Positions 17,010 to 25,686 of a stretch of 64,000 nucleotides of DNA are shown here, one piece after another (the first letter of the stretch is position 1; each line of letters opens with the position of its first letter). Under the pieces are notes generated by a model. It had not been told where the DNA came from, made no database searches, and saw nothing but the letters and a program-made list of their open reading frames with translations. A program made the position numbers and the translations under genes. Source of the stretch: CAYWRZ01 sp964460845 (lineage in GTDB: Bacteria; Bacteroidota; Bacteroidia; Flavobacteriales_D; UBA2798); the NCBI GenBank assembly GCA_964460845.1, contig CAYWRZ010000006.1, forward strand, positions 138,091-202,090. Reading direction: 5' to 3'.

Positions 17010-20000
17010 TTGAAAAGCATACTACTCTTATTTCTCTGCGTACTGACGGCGGGCAGTATTTCTGCGCAAACGCTCATCATTAACGAAGTTTCCAACGGTC
17101 CTTCGGGCAACATGGAATATGTAGAGTTTGTGGTGGTAGATGATCAGGCCATTTACGATTGCGGCAATACCGTGCCACCCTGTGTCGATGTAAGAGGCTG
17201 GATTTTTGACGATAACAACGGCTACCATGGTGCTTCGGGCGTAGCCCCCGGCTGTGTAAGATTTTCACAAAACACCTTTTGGAGCTGTATTCCTATCGGT
17301 ACGATTATTCTGGTCTATAACAACGGCGATCGCAATTCCAGCATTCCGCCCGACGATCTCTCCATGAACGACGGCAATTGCAGGCTGGTCATTCCTATTA
17401 ACAGCACACTCTTCGAATCGAACGCTTCTACTCCCGGAGCAGTGGCCTGTAGTTATCCCACCACCGGATGGGTACCGGGCGGCAACTGGAGCTATACGCT
17501 GCTGGCAAACCCGGGCGACTGCGCGCGTTTGGTTGACTTGTCGGGATGTGAAGTCTTTTCGCTCTGTAACGGCAGCGCCAACCAAAATAACCTGATTTAT
17601 TTCAGCGGCTCAGGTGCACAAAAAGTATGGTATTTCAATGGCAACGACCCTTACTCGCAAAGCAACTGGAGTGCAGGCTGTGCCGCAGGAGCAGGCTGCT
17701 CGGGCAACGACCAGACTCCCGGAGCGCCCAACAACAGCGCCAACGCAGCGTATATTGCCCAATTTAACAACGGATGTACCTCGCTAACTCCGGTAATAGC
17801 TTCTATCAGCGCTTCCACCCAGACAGGGTGCGGCTGTACGGGCACGGCCACTGCCTCAGCCTCGGGTTCCATTCCCGGCTATAGCTACGCTTGGTACGAT
17901 GCGAGCTGGAACGCATTGGGGCAAAGCAGCGCCACTGCAACCGGACTGTGCGTGGGTACTTATCATGTCATAGCCACCTCTTCGATAGGTTGTTCCGACA
18001 CCGCCAGCGTAAGTATTACAGCTATCAATACGCTGCAATTTACTTCGGTACAAACCGAGGTTAGCTGTTTTGGCGGAAACGACGGATCGGCTACTGTTAC
18101 TGTAACAGGGGGCACTCCGGCTTATACCTACCAATGGTCGCCTGCGCCGGGAAGCGGACAAGGCAGCGCTTCGCCCTCGGGACTTACGGCAGGCACCTAT
18201 ACGGTACAGGTTACTGATGCCAACAACTGTACAGGCTCTACACAGGTTACAATCAGTGAGCCCTCCGAAATTCTGCTTTCTTTTTCGCCCGTACAGCACG
18301 TAACGGTAAACGGCGGAAATAACGGAAGTGCCACCGCCAATGCCACCGGCGGCACCTCGCCTTATACCTACCTTTGGGACAACGGACAAACCACCGCTAC
18401 CGCCACAGGGCTCGCAGCCGGCACGCACTGCGTAACCATAACCGATGCACACAATTGTACCGAAACAGATTGTATAGAAATTACCGAGCCCGATGCACTG
18501 AGCCTCTCACTTACCGGAACCCCGTCCGTATCGTGTAACGGCGTTTGCGACGGAACGATAAACGCTTCGGCAACTGGAGGAACCGCACCCTATTCTTATA
18601 CCTGGAACAATGGTTTAAGCGGATCTTCTCAAAATAATTTATGCGCGGGAACCTACGAAATTACCGTAAGCGATGCCGCAGGGGTCAGTGTTTCGGAAAC
18701 GTATGTAATCAATGAACCCGCCCCGCTGATAGTAACGGCCAGCGCGACCGACGTGAGCTGTGCGGGAAATAACGACGGTACGGCAAGCGCATCGGCAAGC
18801 GGAGGCACACCACCCTATACCTACACGTGGATACCCGGTACGCATACTGGTTCTGCTATAAACGGTCTGTCTGCCGGTACCTATACGGTAGAGGTTACCG
18901 ATTTTTCGGGATGTCGTGCTACTGCCGGCACTGAAGTGTTCAATACGGATGTACCGCCCAATGCCGGCACAAATGGCAATCTCGCTTTCTGCCCCGCTTC
19001 TGCCCCCGCCAATCTGTTTCAGGCACTCGGCGGCAACCCCGACCCGGGAGGCACCTGGCAACCTGCACTGGCTTCGGGCAACGGAATATTTGATCCTGCG
19101 CTGGACGCAGCCGGTACTTACCTCTACACCGTATCGGGCACAGGTGCTTGCGGCGATGCTTCAGCCTCGGTAACGGTAAGTGTAAATCCTTTGGCAGACG
19201 CTACTATTACTCCGACTGGACCTTTCTGCAGCAACGATATGCCTGTCACACTGCAAGCAGCCGATCCGGGAGGAACCTGGTCTGCTTCCTGTGGTAGCTG
19301 CCTACAAGCAGGCACGGGAATATTCGACCCGCAGTTAGCAGGCACGGGACTACATACCGTAATCTATACCATCTCTGGCGATTGCGGCAATGCCGATACC
19401 CTGCAATTATCCGTTATTACCCATTCCAACGCCACACTTCATGCAGCCGGACCGTTTTGTATCAGTTTGGGCGACACCCTGCTGCAAGCCGTAGAAAGCG
19501 GTGGAACCTGGAGTGCTTCCTGCGGCAATTGTATAGATGCGGTAAGCGGTAATTTCAACACCCTCGCAGCCGGTTCGGGCATACACACCATTACCTATAG
19601 CTTTGGCGGATCCTGTCCCGACCAACAATCTATTATGGTTACGGTAAATCCGCCCGACGATGTGGACATTTTGCCGCCCGGTTCGGCACTTTGTGAAAAC
19701 GGCGCTTCGATACAGCTTGTAGCCTACCCTGTGGGCGGAACCTGGAATGCTTCGTGCGGCAATTGCCTGAGCAATACAGGATTATTTGACCCCAGCGCAG
19801 CGGGAACAGGCACGTATAGCGTAATTTATACTACGTCAGGAGGCTGCGGTTCGTCAGATACCCTTTCTGTCACCGTAGACGCGCTTCCTGCCATCACCTT
19901 TACCCCCGATGTTACTTCGGGCTGCAATCCGCTTACGGTCACTTATACCGCTACTACAGAAGCGGGAGTAACGAATTGCCAATGGAATTTTGGCGACGGA

Positions 20001-20675
20001 CAAACGGACAATGCCTGTGGCATAACTTCACACACCTACACCAATGACGGTTGTATGCCCGTGAGCTTATCCGTCACTTCGGCACAAGGCTGTACGAACA
20101 CGCTTACCCAAGCCGATTTGGTATGTGTCTTGACCAGTCCGGTAGCCGATTTTACCTTTTCGCCCGAAAGTCCGCAGGTTTCTTCGCCCGAAATCAGCTT
20201 TACCAACTTTTCTTCCAATTCCACTTCTTACGTTTGGAGCATCGAAGGAAACACCTTTTCGACCGAAACCAATCCTTCTTTTCTGTTTCCCGTAGCCCAA
20301 TCTTCGCAACTCGAATACCGGGTATGCCTTACTACGGTCAACGACAACGGTTGCCTCGACAGTACCTGCCATGAAGTGAAGTTTACCGGCGAAATCACGC
20401 TTTATGTGCCCAACGCTTTTACCCCCGACGGCGACGGACGTAACGATATTTTTTACCCGGTTATTTCGGGTATAGAACCCTATTCGTACAAACTGCGGAT
20501 ATTTAACCGCTGGGGCGAGCTGATTTTTGAAAATGCGGATCCTTTTGCCGGATGGGACGGTACTTTCCGTGGAGAACGAGCTCCGGTAGATGTGTATGTA
20601 TGGCGAGTCGAGGCTATGCCTATGGGTATTTACGACGTAAAAGAATGGATCGGACACGTAACGTTGATTCGCTAA
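17010..20675 (+). CDS. Giant T9SS type B adhesin with lamin-tail and SprB repeats
   Basis: This is a secreted surface protein of 1221 residues starting at TTG 17010; the signal peptide (MKSILLLFLCVLTAG, cut near SAQ) begins right there and no better start exists. Domain order: lamin-tail-like domain (about 20-240, opening LIINEVSNGPSGNMEYVEF), five SprB-like repeats (about 263-650, with GGTPAYTYQW and LTAGTYTVQVTDANNC as examples), Ig-like GGTW repeats (about 653-953), two PKD domains (about 963-1127) and a type B sorting domain (FTPDGDGRNDIFYP, FNRWGELIF, GHVTLIR). SprB of Flavobacterium is a mobile gliding adhesin; a role in adhesion or motility is inferred. Paired stems sit just upstream. 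Confidence 0.88.
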   Translation: MKSILLLFLCVLTAGSISAQTLIINEVSNGPSGNMEYVEFVVVDDQAIYDCGNTVPPCVDVRGWIFDDNNGYHGASGVAPGCVRFSQNTFWSCIPIGTIILVYNNGDRNSSIPPDDLSMNDGNCRLVIPINSTLFESNASTPGAVACSYPTTGWVPGGNWSYTLLANPGDCARLVDLSGCEVFSLCNGSANQNNLIYFSGSGAQKVWYFNGNDPYSQSNWSAGCAAGAGCSGNDQTPGAPNNSANAAYIAQFNNGCTSLTPVIASISASTQTGCGCTGTATASASGSIPGYSYAWYDASWNALGQSSATATGLCVGTYHVIATSSIGCSDTASVSITAINTLQFTSVQTEVSCFGGNDGSATVTVTGGTPAYTYQWSPAPGSGQGSASPSGLTAGTYTVQVTDANNCTGSTQVTISEPSEILLSFSPVQHVTVNGGNNGSATANATGGTSPYTYLWDNGQTTATATGLAAGTHCVTITDAHNCTETDCIEITEPDALSLSLTGTPSVSCNGVCDGTINASATGGTAPYSYTWNNGLSGSSQNNLCAGTYEITVSDAAGVSVSETYVINEPAPLIVTASATDVSCAGNNDGTASASASGGTPPYTYTWIPGTHTGSAINGLSAGTYTVEVTDFSGCRATAGTEVFNTDVPPNAGTNGNLAFCPASAPANLFQALGGNPDPGGTWQPALASGNGIFDPALDAAGTYLYTVSGTGACGDASASVTVSVNPLADATITPTGPFCSNDMPVTLQAADPGGTWSASCGSCLQAGTGIFDPQLAGTGLHTVIYTISGDCGNADTLQLSVITHSNATLHAAGPFCISLGDTLLQAVESGGTWSASCGNCIDAVSGNFNTLAAGSGIHTITYSFGGSCPDQQSIMVTVNPPDDVDILPPGSALCENGASIQLVAYPVGGTWNASCGNCLSNTGLFDPSAAGTGTYSVIYTTSGGCGSSDTLSVTVDALPAITFTPDVTSGCNPLTVTYTATTEAGVTNCQWNFGDGQTDNACGITSHTYTNDGCMPVSLSVTSAQGCTNTLTQADLVCVLTSPVADFTFSPESPQVSSPEISFTNFSSNSTSYVWSIEGNTFSTETNPSFLFPVAQSSQLEYRVCLTTVNDNGCLDSTCHEVKFTGEITLYVPNAFTPDGDGRNDIFYPVISGIEPYSYKLRIFNRWGELIFENADPFAGWDGTFRGERAPVDVYVWRVEAMPMGIYDVKEWIGHVTLIR
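18030..18950 (+). repeat. Tandem SprB-type coding repeats
   Basis: Four well-preserved units of about 75 codons follow one another, and a weaker fifth precedes them from about 17800. Each has a V/T-SC-GG-NDG-type opening, a GGTxPYTYxW centre and GTYTVxVTDxxxC near the end. Confidence 0.75.
19190..19870 (+). repeat. Tandem GGTW Ig-like coding repeats
   Basis: Three units of about 75 codons share the core GGTWxASCGxC, FDP/FNT, AGxGxHxxxY with the adhesins at 3-3785. The CGxC pair inside the core is consistently present here, suggesting a disulfide. Confidence 0.7.
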
Positions 20676-20771
20676 AAAACATCTCTTAAGTGGCACTTCC
20701 CGCCCTACCGGTTAACACGTAAAAAAAGGTAAAAGGTAGCGGTTCATTACTTTATATCTTATCTTCGTAAA

Positions 20772-21314
20772 GTGCGGCTGCATATCAAAAATATGGTTTG
20801 TGATCGGTGCATTGCTGCCGTTCGCGCCGAGCTTATTAAACTTCACCTTACTCCTCTTCAAATAACGCTGGGTGAAGCCCTTATATCGGAAGAAACGCCG
20901 GGAGAAGAAGTAATTTCTGCATTGGATAAGGTGCTCCTGAAGCTGGGATTTGAACGTATCGACGATCCTAAAATTCTGCTGGTAGAGAAAGTGAAAACTA
21001 TCGTGGTGGAAACCATTCACCATACTTCGGAAGAGACTCAGAGGCACAACTGGTCGGATATTATCGCCAAACAGGTACACTACGACTATAAATACCTGAG
21101 CAAACTGTTTTCTTCAGAAGAGGGCATTACTATCGAGAATTTCATCATCCGTCAGAAAATAGAAAAAGTAAAAGAACTTATCCGTAAGGGTGAGCTGACT
21201 TTCTCTGAAATAGCGTGGCGACTGGGATATAGCAGCGCCGCACACCTAAGCAGCCAATTCAAAAAAGTAACAGGCATGACGCCTTCCGAATTTAAAAAAC
21301 CCGAACACAGTTGA
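20772..21314 (+). CDS. AraC-type regulator with N-terminal metal-binding-like CxxC domain
   Basis: The product is 180 residues. The N-terminus (about 1-75) looks like a heavy-metal-associated ferredoxin-like fold with the metal motif MVCDRC. The C-terminus (about 85-178) is an AraC double helix-turn-helix with FIIRQKIEKVKELI, FSEIAWRLGYSSAAHLSSQF and KVTGMTPSEFKK. Such proteins in Bacteroidota often sit by copper-export genes, and a copper ATPase relic lies directly downstream. GTG 20772 is chosen because the strand before MVCDRC belongs to the domain; ATG 20793 would remove it. A TATCTTCG element at 20760-20767 would give an almost leaderless message. Metal specificity is inferred. Confidence 0.8.
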   Translation: MRLHIKNMVCDRCIAAVRAELIKLHLTPLQITLGEALISEETPGEEVISALDKVLLKLGFERIDDPKILLVEKVKTIVVETIHHTSEETQRHNWSDIIAKQVHYDYKYLSKLFSSEEGITIENFIIRQKIEKVKELIRKGELTFSEIAWRLGYSSAAHLSSQFKKVTGMTPSEFKKPEHS

Positions 21315-21552
21315 TAGCAGCCTAACGATAAAATGTGAAGAAATCGCCGGAGCGCTAAAGTTATCCACACTTAGGAAGCAAACTATACGACAAGACCTGT
21401 TTTGGGCGTTTATCTATAACCTGACCAAAATACCGCTGGCAGCCAAAATACCTTATCTAAATAACGGATTTATGCCAAAAGCGATGATAGCCGACACCGC
21501 CATGCCCCTAAGCTCAGTAGCTGTAATCGTTAACAGACTGAGGTTAAAATGA
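21313..21552 (+). pseudogene. copA: Relic of a copper P1B-type ATPase (CopA C-terminus)
   Basis: There is no start codon, but the frame reading from about 21313 to the TGA at 21550 encodes about 79 residues that match the C-terminal end of CopA-type P-ATPases. The segment TIRQDLFWAFIYNLTKIPLA is the last-but-one transmembrane helix pair region, and IADTAMPLSSVAVIVNRLRL is the final helix with the invariant Met-SS. The nucleotide-binding, phosphorylation (DKTGT) and metal domains, about 600 residues, are missing. The remnant begins right at the stop of the regulator gene and overlaps the next start as ATGA, so the original order was regulator-copA-HMA protein with an internal deletion. A misassembly is the alternative. 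Confidence 0.75.
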
Positions 21553-21782
21553 AAAAAATTAATCGTCCGGATATGGAAAACTTAGCCCTTACCGTCTCCG
21601 ATATGCAGACCAAACACTGTATTACACGCGCAAAACACACTTTGCGAAAGATTCCCGGCACGGAAATTCTTAAAATCGTACCCGGACAGGTGTTGCTCCG
21701 TTTTGACGATGCACACATCCATGAACACGACATTCTCGATGCGCTTATTGAAGAAGGATTTACACCCGAAAAAAACCTCTGA
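21549..21782 (+). CDS. Small HMA-like protein lacking the first metal cysteine
   Basis: This is a 77-residue ferredoxin-like domain of the heavy-metal-associated type: LALTVSDMQTKHCITRAKHT, then GTEILKIVPGQVLLRF and a closing helix ALIEEGF. The usual MxCxxC is reduced to MQTKHC, with a single cysteine, so canonical two-thiolate copper binding is doubtful. ATG 21549 overlaps the copA relic stop, showing that it was once translated with the ATPase. With that gene gone, its expression now depends on read-through from the regulator. Confidence 0.7.
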   Translation: MKKINRPDMENLALTVSDMQTKHCITRAKHTLRKIPGTEILKIVPGQVLLRFDDAHIHEHDILDALIEEGFTPEKNL

Positions 21783-21924
21783 ACCAGATGGTGAGAACTT
21801 CCTTTTTACCACCCGCCTGAATGGTGGCGACTTTGTCGGCTTCGTAACACCCCTACTCGAAAAAACTCAGGGTGCCCTCTCTTCTCGAAAACGAGGAATA
21901 CAAATTTAGCTGAGCACGCTGCTG

Positions 21925-22470
21925 TTATTCACGCGGCGAAGCTTTATATCCCACAGGACGTCGTTCTACCTCCGGTACAGGCGTATGCAGCAATTTTTTA
22001 AGCGCCGCGAAAACGGCTTTTAATTCGCTATCGTGCCGTTCACTTTTGTGTTCGAGCCGTTCGAGCTTATGTAAAAGTTCTTTGTGTGAAAGCAATACTT
22101 CCCGCATTTTCGAAAAGACCCGGATAATCGCGATATTGACACGAATGGCTGTTTCACTCTTCAATATGCTCGATAACATGGCTACACCCTGTTCGGTAAA
22201 CGCATAAGGAAGCTGCCGCCTACCTCCCCAACTATCTCCCGTACTTGACATCACAATTTGTGATGTCAAGTGCTTATACTCTTCGGCAGTAAGCCTGAAC
22301 ATAAAATCGGGAGGAAACCGCAAAGGGTTACGCTTCACCGACTGGTTAAACACCCTCGTTTCCACTCCATACAAGGCCGCCAAATCCTGATCGAGCATCA
22401 CTTTCGCTCCCCGCACAAAATAAATTTTGTTGAGCACTTCCTCGTCTTTTAGCTTATCCATCTCATCCAT
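21925..22470 (-). CDS. ORF6N domain protein
   Basis: The product is 181 residues. The N-terminal ORF6N domain (about 12-100) is clear: KIYFVRGAKVMLDQDLAALY, VKRNPLRFPPDFMFRLTAEE, GGRRQLPYAFTEQGVAML. A coiled-coil tail (LLHKLERLEHKSERHDSEL) follows. ORF6N domains come from phage and large DNA viruses and are thought to bind DNA; bacterial copies are often in accessory islands. It sits alone between the copper relic and the polysaccharide operon. A 29-bp palindrome lies inside the coding sequence at 22243-22271. The biological role is unknown. Confidence 0.85.
   Translation of the reverse strand: MDEMDKLKDEEVLNKIYFVRGAKVMLDQDLAALYGVETRVFNQSVKRNPLRFPPDFMFRLTAEEYKHLTSQIVMSSTGDSWGGRRQLPYAFTEQGVAMLSSILKSETAIRVNIAIIRVFSKMREVLLSHKELLHKLERLEHKSERHDSELKAVFAALKKLLHTPVPEVERRPVGYKASPRE
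22243..22271. promoter_or_regulatory. 29-bp palindrome inside the ORF6N gene
   Basis: Positions 22243-22256 are perfectly complementary to 22258-22271 around a single central base (half-site ACTTGACATCACAA). It falls in codons for HLTSQIVMS. A DNA-binding ORF6N protein could use it as its own operator, but that is inference. Confidence 0.6.
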
Positions 22471-22562
22471 CGTTTACCGCATTTTTCGCTCAGCCAAAAA
22501 AACAAAAAGAAACGATTGGTCAAAAACCAATAATTCGGACCGATGAAGGTTCGATAAATTAG

Positions 22563-23150
22563 TCAGGACAGAATACGCCCGAGGGTACGAACTATTATTT
22601 TCAAATCGGTAAGCAGACTCTGCTCACGAATATAACGCAGGTTAAGCTGTAGCTTAGCGGGCATCACTTCTTCGATATACAACTGCTCGGGATTTTCGGC
22701 CTTTCCAAGCAATTCGCTCTCGTGAATATATTCGAGCGAAGCATAATCGGTTAACCCCGGTCTCACAGAAAGTACCTGCTGCTGCGCAGGTGTATATAGC
22801 TGAACGTAACGGCGTACTTCGGGGCGCGGCCCGACTATACTCATATCGCCCTTAAGCACATTCCACAATTGCGGCAGCTCGTCGAGCTTAAAACGCCGTA
22901 GAAAATAGCCTACACGCGTTACACGGCTGTCTCTGGCCCCCACGGTAAGCTGACCTTTGCGATCGGCACCACTTGCCATACTGCGAAATTTATACAAAGA
23001 AAAATCACGGTTGTGACGCCCTACCCTGACCTGACGGTATATCGCTCCACCCCGACTGGTAAACACTACCAAGAGTGCAATAATGAGCAGCAGCGGCAAA
23101 AGCAGCAGCAATGCACACGCAGAAGATACGATATCGAAAAGACGCTTCAT
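22563..23150 (-). CDS. Initiating sugar transferase (undecaprenyl-phosphate type)
   Basis: This is a phosphoglycosyl transferase that moves a sugar phosphate from a nucleotide sugar to undecaprenyl phosphate and so starts a repeat unit. One N-terminal membrane helix (ALLLLLPLLLIIALLVVF) is followed by the catalytic core: IYRQVRVGRHNRDFSLYKFR, RRFKLDELPQLWNVLKGDMS, IVGPRPEVRRYV, RPGLTDYASLEY. At 195 residues it is a short PglC-like form. ATG 23150 shares a base with the aminotransferase stop; GTG 23156 is possible but less likely. It is the last gene of the polysaccharide operon. The neighbouring aminotransferase suggests an amino sugar substrate, which is not proven. Confidence 0.88.
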   Translation of the reverse strand: MKRLFDIVSSACALLLLLPLLLIIALLVVFTSRGGAIYRQVRVGRHNRDFSLYKFRSMASGADRKGQLTVGARDSRVTRVGYFLRRFKLDELPQLWNVLKGDMSIVGPRPEVRRYVQLYTPAQQQVLSVRPGLTDYASLEYIHESELLGKAENPEQLYIEEVMPAKLQLNLRYIREQSLLTDLKIIVRTLGRILS

Positions 23151-24367
23151 CAACACCCTGTCACTTCGGCTACCGAATCGGCTACCGCTTTGACCACAGT
23201 ATGCACGTTTTCGTCGCTCAGGTTGTAATACAAAGGAAGTGTTATTTCGCGCGAATAGTTGTCGTAGGCCACCGGGTATTCCTCTATACGATACCCTATG
23301 TCTCGATAAAATGTGAGCAAAGGCAGCGGTATAAAATGTACGTTTACGCTCACTTCTTTTTCGGCAATGGCCTGAATAATGGCATCGCGTTGCGTTTCAT
23401 CGATTCCTTTTATACGCAGCGGATAAAGATGGTAGCACGATTGCCGCGAGGCATCGGAAAAGACCGGAAGCTGTGCCCAGTCGTAGGCTCCCAGCAAACG
23501 GTTATATAGCTCCGCAATGGCTTTTCGCTTTACCAAGGTATCTTCTTCGTAACGTTCAAGTTCGACCAGGCCTATGGCGGCTTGCAAATCGGTCATGTTA
23601 CACTTGTACCCGGCTTCAATAATATCGTATTTCCAACCGCCTTTTTGGGTTTTTGCCAGCGCATCTTTATTCTGTCCGTGCAAAGTTTTGATGCAAAGCG
23701 CCCGGTAAACAGCTTCATTATCGAAAGGTTCGGGAAGGTTTAAGGCTACAGCTCCACCTTCGGCAGTAGTCAGGTTTTTCACGGCGTGAAAAGAGAAAAC
23801 CGATACATCACAAAGACTCCCGGTATGTTTTCCGCCGGCCGTAGCGCCTATGGAATGTGCCGCATCGCTAAGTATCAATATGCGTCCTAACTGCTGTTGT
23901 TCCGTCGTCTGAGGATTAAAAAGCGCACGCAAGTCCGAACGGTTTACCAAGGTATGAATTAAATCATACTCGCAGGGAAATCCGCCGAAATCGACCGGCA
24001 TAATTACCTTGGTGCGTGGGGTAATAGCCGCTTCGATAGCCGCTATACTAATATTAAAATCGTCGGGATTGACATCCACCAGCACGGGTTTTGCGCCTAC
24101 ATGGATACAGACATTTGCCGTAGCCGAATAGGTATAAGCCGGCACAATCACCTCATCGCCGGGCCCCACACCAAACCAACGCAGCATTATTTCCAAACCC
24201 GCCGTAGCCGAGTTCAGACACAGGGTGTTTTTATTGCCGTTATAAACGGTAAGCTGATGCTCAAAAAGACGGGTACGCGGACCCGTAGTAATCCAACCCG
24301 AAAGCAGCGCTTCGCGCACAGCTTCGGTTATTTTCTCATCAATACGCGGAGGTGAAAAAGGCAGCAT
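23150..24367 (-). CDS. DegT/DnrJ/EryC1 PLP-dependent sugar aminotransferase
   Basis: This enzyme adds an amino group to a keto-sugar nucleotide for the surface polysaccharide. Family features are SGWITTGPRTRLFE, NSATAGLEIML, DEVIVPAYTYSATANV, the PLP aspartate in LSDAAHSIGA and the PLP lysine in FSFHAVKNLTTAEGG (about residue 196). YKCNMTDLQAAIGLVELER is also typical. ATG 24367 gives 405 residues; a TTG two codons earlier is less likely. It is translationally coupled to the sugar transferase gene. The exact keto-sugar cannot be deduced. Confidence 0.9.
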   Translation of the reverse strand: MLPFSPPRIDEKITEAVREALLSGWITTGPRTRLFEHQLTVYNGNKNTLCLNSATAGLEIMLRWFGVGPGDEVIVPAYTYSATANVCIHVGAKPVLVDVNPDDFNISIAAIEAAITPRTKVIMPVDFGGFPCEYDLIHTLVNRSDLRALFNPQTTEQQQLGRILILSDAAHSIGATAGGKHTGSLCDVSVFSFHAVKNLTTAEGGAVALNLPEPFDNEAVYRALCIKTLHGQNKDALAKTQKGGWKYDIIEAGYKCNMTDLQAAIGLVELERYEEDTLVKRKAIAELYNRLLGAYDWAQLPVFSDASRQSCYHLYPLRIKGIDETQRDAIIQAIAEKEVSVNVHFIPLPLLTFYRDIGYRIEEYPVAYDNYSREITLPLYYNLSDENVHTVVKAVADSVAEVTGC

Positions 24368-24408
24368 ATCCAAGGTTTCGACAAAAATACAATATCCCGG
24401 CTTACGGC

Positions 24409-25683
24409 CTACTGCGCTGCTTTATAGTTTCGAATCTGCACGAAAACGAGCGTTCCGAAAAAAGCAGTGAAAAACACGCCCGCCTGAGTTTCAAGCACGG
24501 CTTCGGTCAGAAAGCTGAAAGCCGCTATAGCAGTAAACAAAAGCGGAAGCAGTAATTTTTGCCGTACCGCAGCCAGCAATTGTGCGACAAAAAACACGAT
24601 GAGCAACAAGACTCCGGTCAATCCGACCGCAAGCCAGGTTTGCAAATACTGGTTGTGTGCGTTCAAATGGTGATAAAGCGCTCCGGTATAGCCGTTTTTA
24701 CGGTAATTTTCTATCAGCTCGTCGCGCGCATCGCCGGTTCCGTATCCCCATAAAGGATTTTCCGCTATCAGCTCACGAGCCGATTTCCACACAAATACCC
24801 GCACCTGTGTCGATTCGGTCGAGGCAGGATCCAGGTTCTCTCCTTTTACGCCCTGCCACATGCCCTGTATCCGTTCGCGGGTATGCGGTATCACGGTATA
24901 AGACAAAAGCAGCAAAGCCGCTAATCCCGAAAAAACCCAAAGTGCCGCCTTGTATTTTTTACGGGTAACGACCACGTATCCGGCCAGCAGAAGGTACAGC
25001 AAAAACAGGCATATCATTCCGGCTTTGGCATACAGCATCAACACAAAAACCGACAACAAGGCTATCCAGCCCATCCTGAGCCAACGCCCGCGTGTGGTAT
25101 AATTCGCGTAATTTTTCACTAATTCGTACATAAGGTACGCAATTGCCATATTCACATACATGGCATAATAGCCGTAGTGCATAAACAACGAGAGGTAGCT
25201 GTAAAAGAAATAATTGGTGTAAGGATAGCTATACATCGGAATATCATAGTAACGATGATACATTTCTATCGAAAAACGAATCACCGCCGTAAGCAGGCAT
25301 ATCAGCATCGAAAGGGAACAGCCCCAAACAAACCATTTCATAATTCGCTCCCACCCTTTTCCGCCATCGCGCATGGCTACCGCAGGTAAGAGCAAAGGGA
25401 ACAAAAGCAGCCCGAACTTGGTTTCCAGATCTTTTGCCCCTAACTCCTTATTAGCGGTATAAAGCATTGTTGCGACATACAATAGGTATAATAAGGGTAA
25501 AATCAGGTTCGGTCCCGAAGAAAAAAAATAACGCATTTTCTCACGAAGTCCGCCCTCTATAAACCACAGTACGAGCAAAGGAGCCAGTAGCAAAGGCAGT
25601 TGCCAGGGGGTAAGCGTAAGCAAAAAAGCAAAAGCACACCAAAGGATATCCGAAATGCGCGTTATGGAAAATGTATTTCGCAT
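24409..25683 (-). CDS. O-antigen polymerase/ligase family membrane protein
   Basis: This is a polytopic inner-membrane protein of 424 residues with about ten to eleven hydrophobic spans. The Wzy_C/WaaL signature is visible: ARELIAENPLWGYGTGDARD, then LNAHNQYLQTWLAVGLTG in the large periplasmic loop and next helix. It either polymerises repeat units (Wzy) or ligates the chain to a lipid or protein acceptor. The sequence alone does not separate these. It lies between the GT2 and aminotransferase genes in the polysaccharide operon; the gap of 41 bp to the next gene is the largest in the operon. Confidence 0.85.
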   Translation of the reverse strand: MRNTFSITRISDILWCAFAFLLTLTPWQLPLLLAPLLVLWFIEGGLREKMRYFFSSGPNLILPLLYLLYVATMLYTANKELGAKDLETKFGLLLFPLLLPAVAMRDGGKGWERIMKWFVWGCSLSMLICLLTAVIRFSIEMYHRYYDIPMYSYPYTNYFFYSYLSLFMHYGYYAMYVNMAIAYLMYELVKNYANYTTRGRWLRMGWIALLSVFVLMLYAKAGMICLFLLYLLLAGYVVVTRKKYKAALWVFSGLAALLLLSYTVIPHTRERIQGMWQGVKGENLDPASTESTQVRVFVWKSARELIAENPLWGYGTGDARDELIENYRKNGYTGALYHHLNAHNQYLQTWLAVGLTGVLLLIVFFVAQLLAAVRQKLLLPLLFTAIAAFSFLTEAVLETQAGVFFTAFFGTLVFVQIRNYKAAQ

Positions 25684-25686
25684 AGA

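Noticed and set aside
17856..18452. 198-residue minus-strand ORF
   Set aside because: Antisense to the SprB repeats; Arg/Gly/Ser-rich shadow without family features.
21783..21924. Possible fragment on the minus strand after the HMA gene (reading EADKVATIQAGGKKEVLT)
   Set aside because: Too short and no family recognised; kept as unassigned intergenic sequence.
24368..24408. Search for a second promoter or terminator in the 41-bp gap of the polysaccharide operon
   Set aside because: No stem or TAnnTTTG box was seen, so the operon is treated as continuous.
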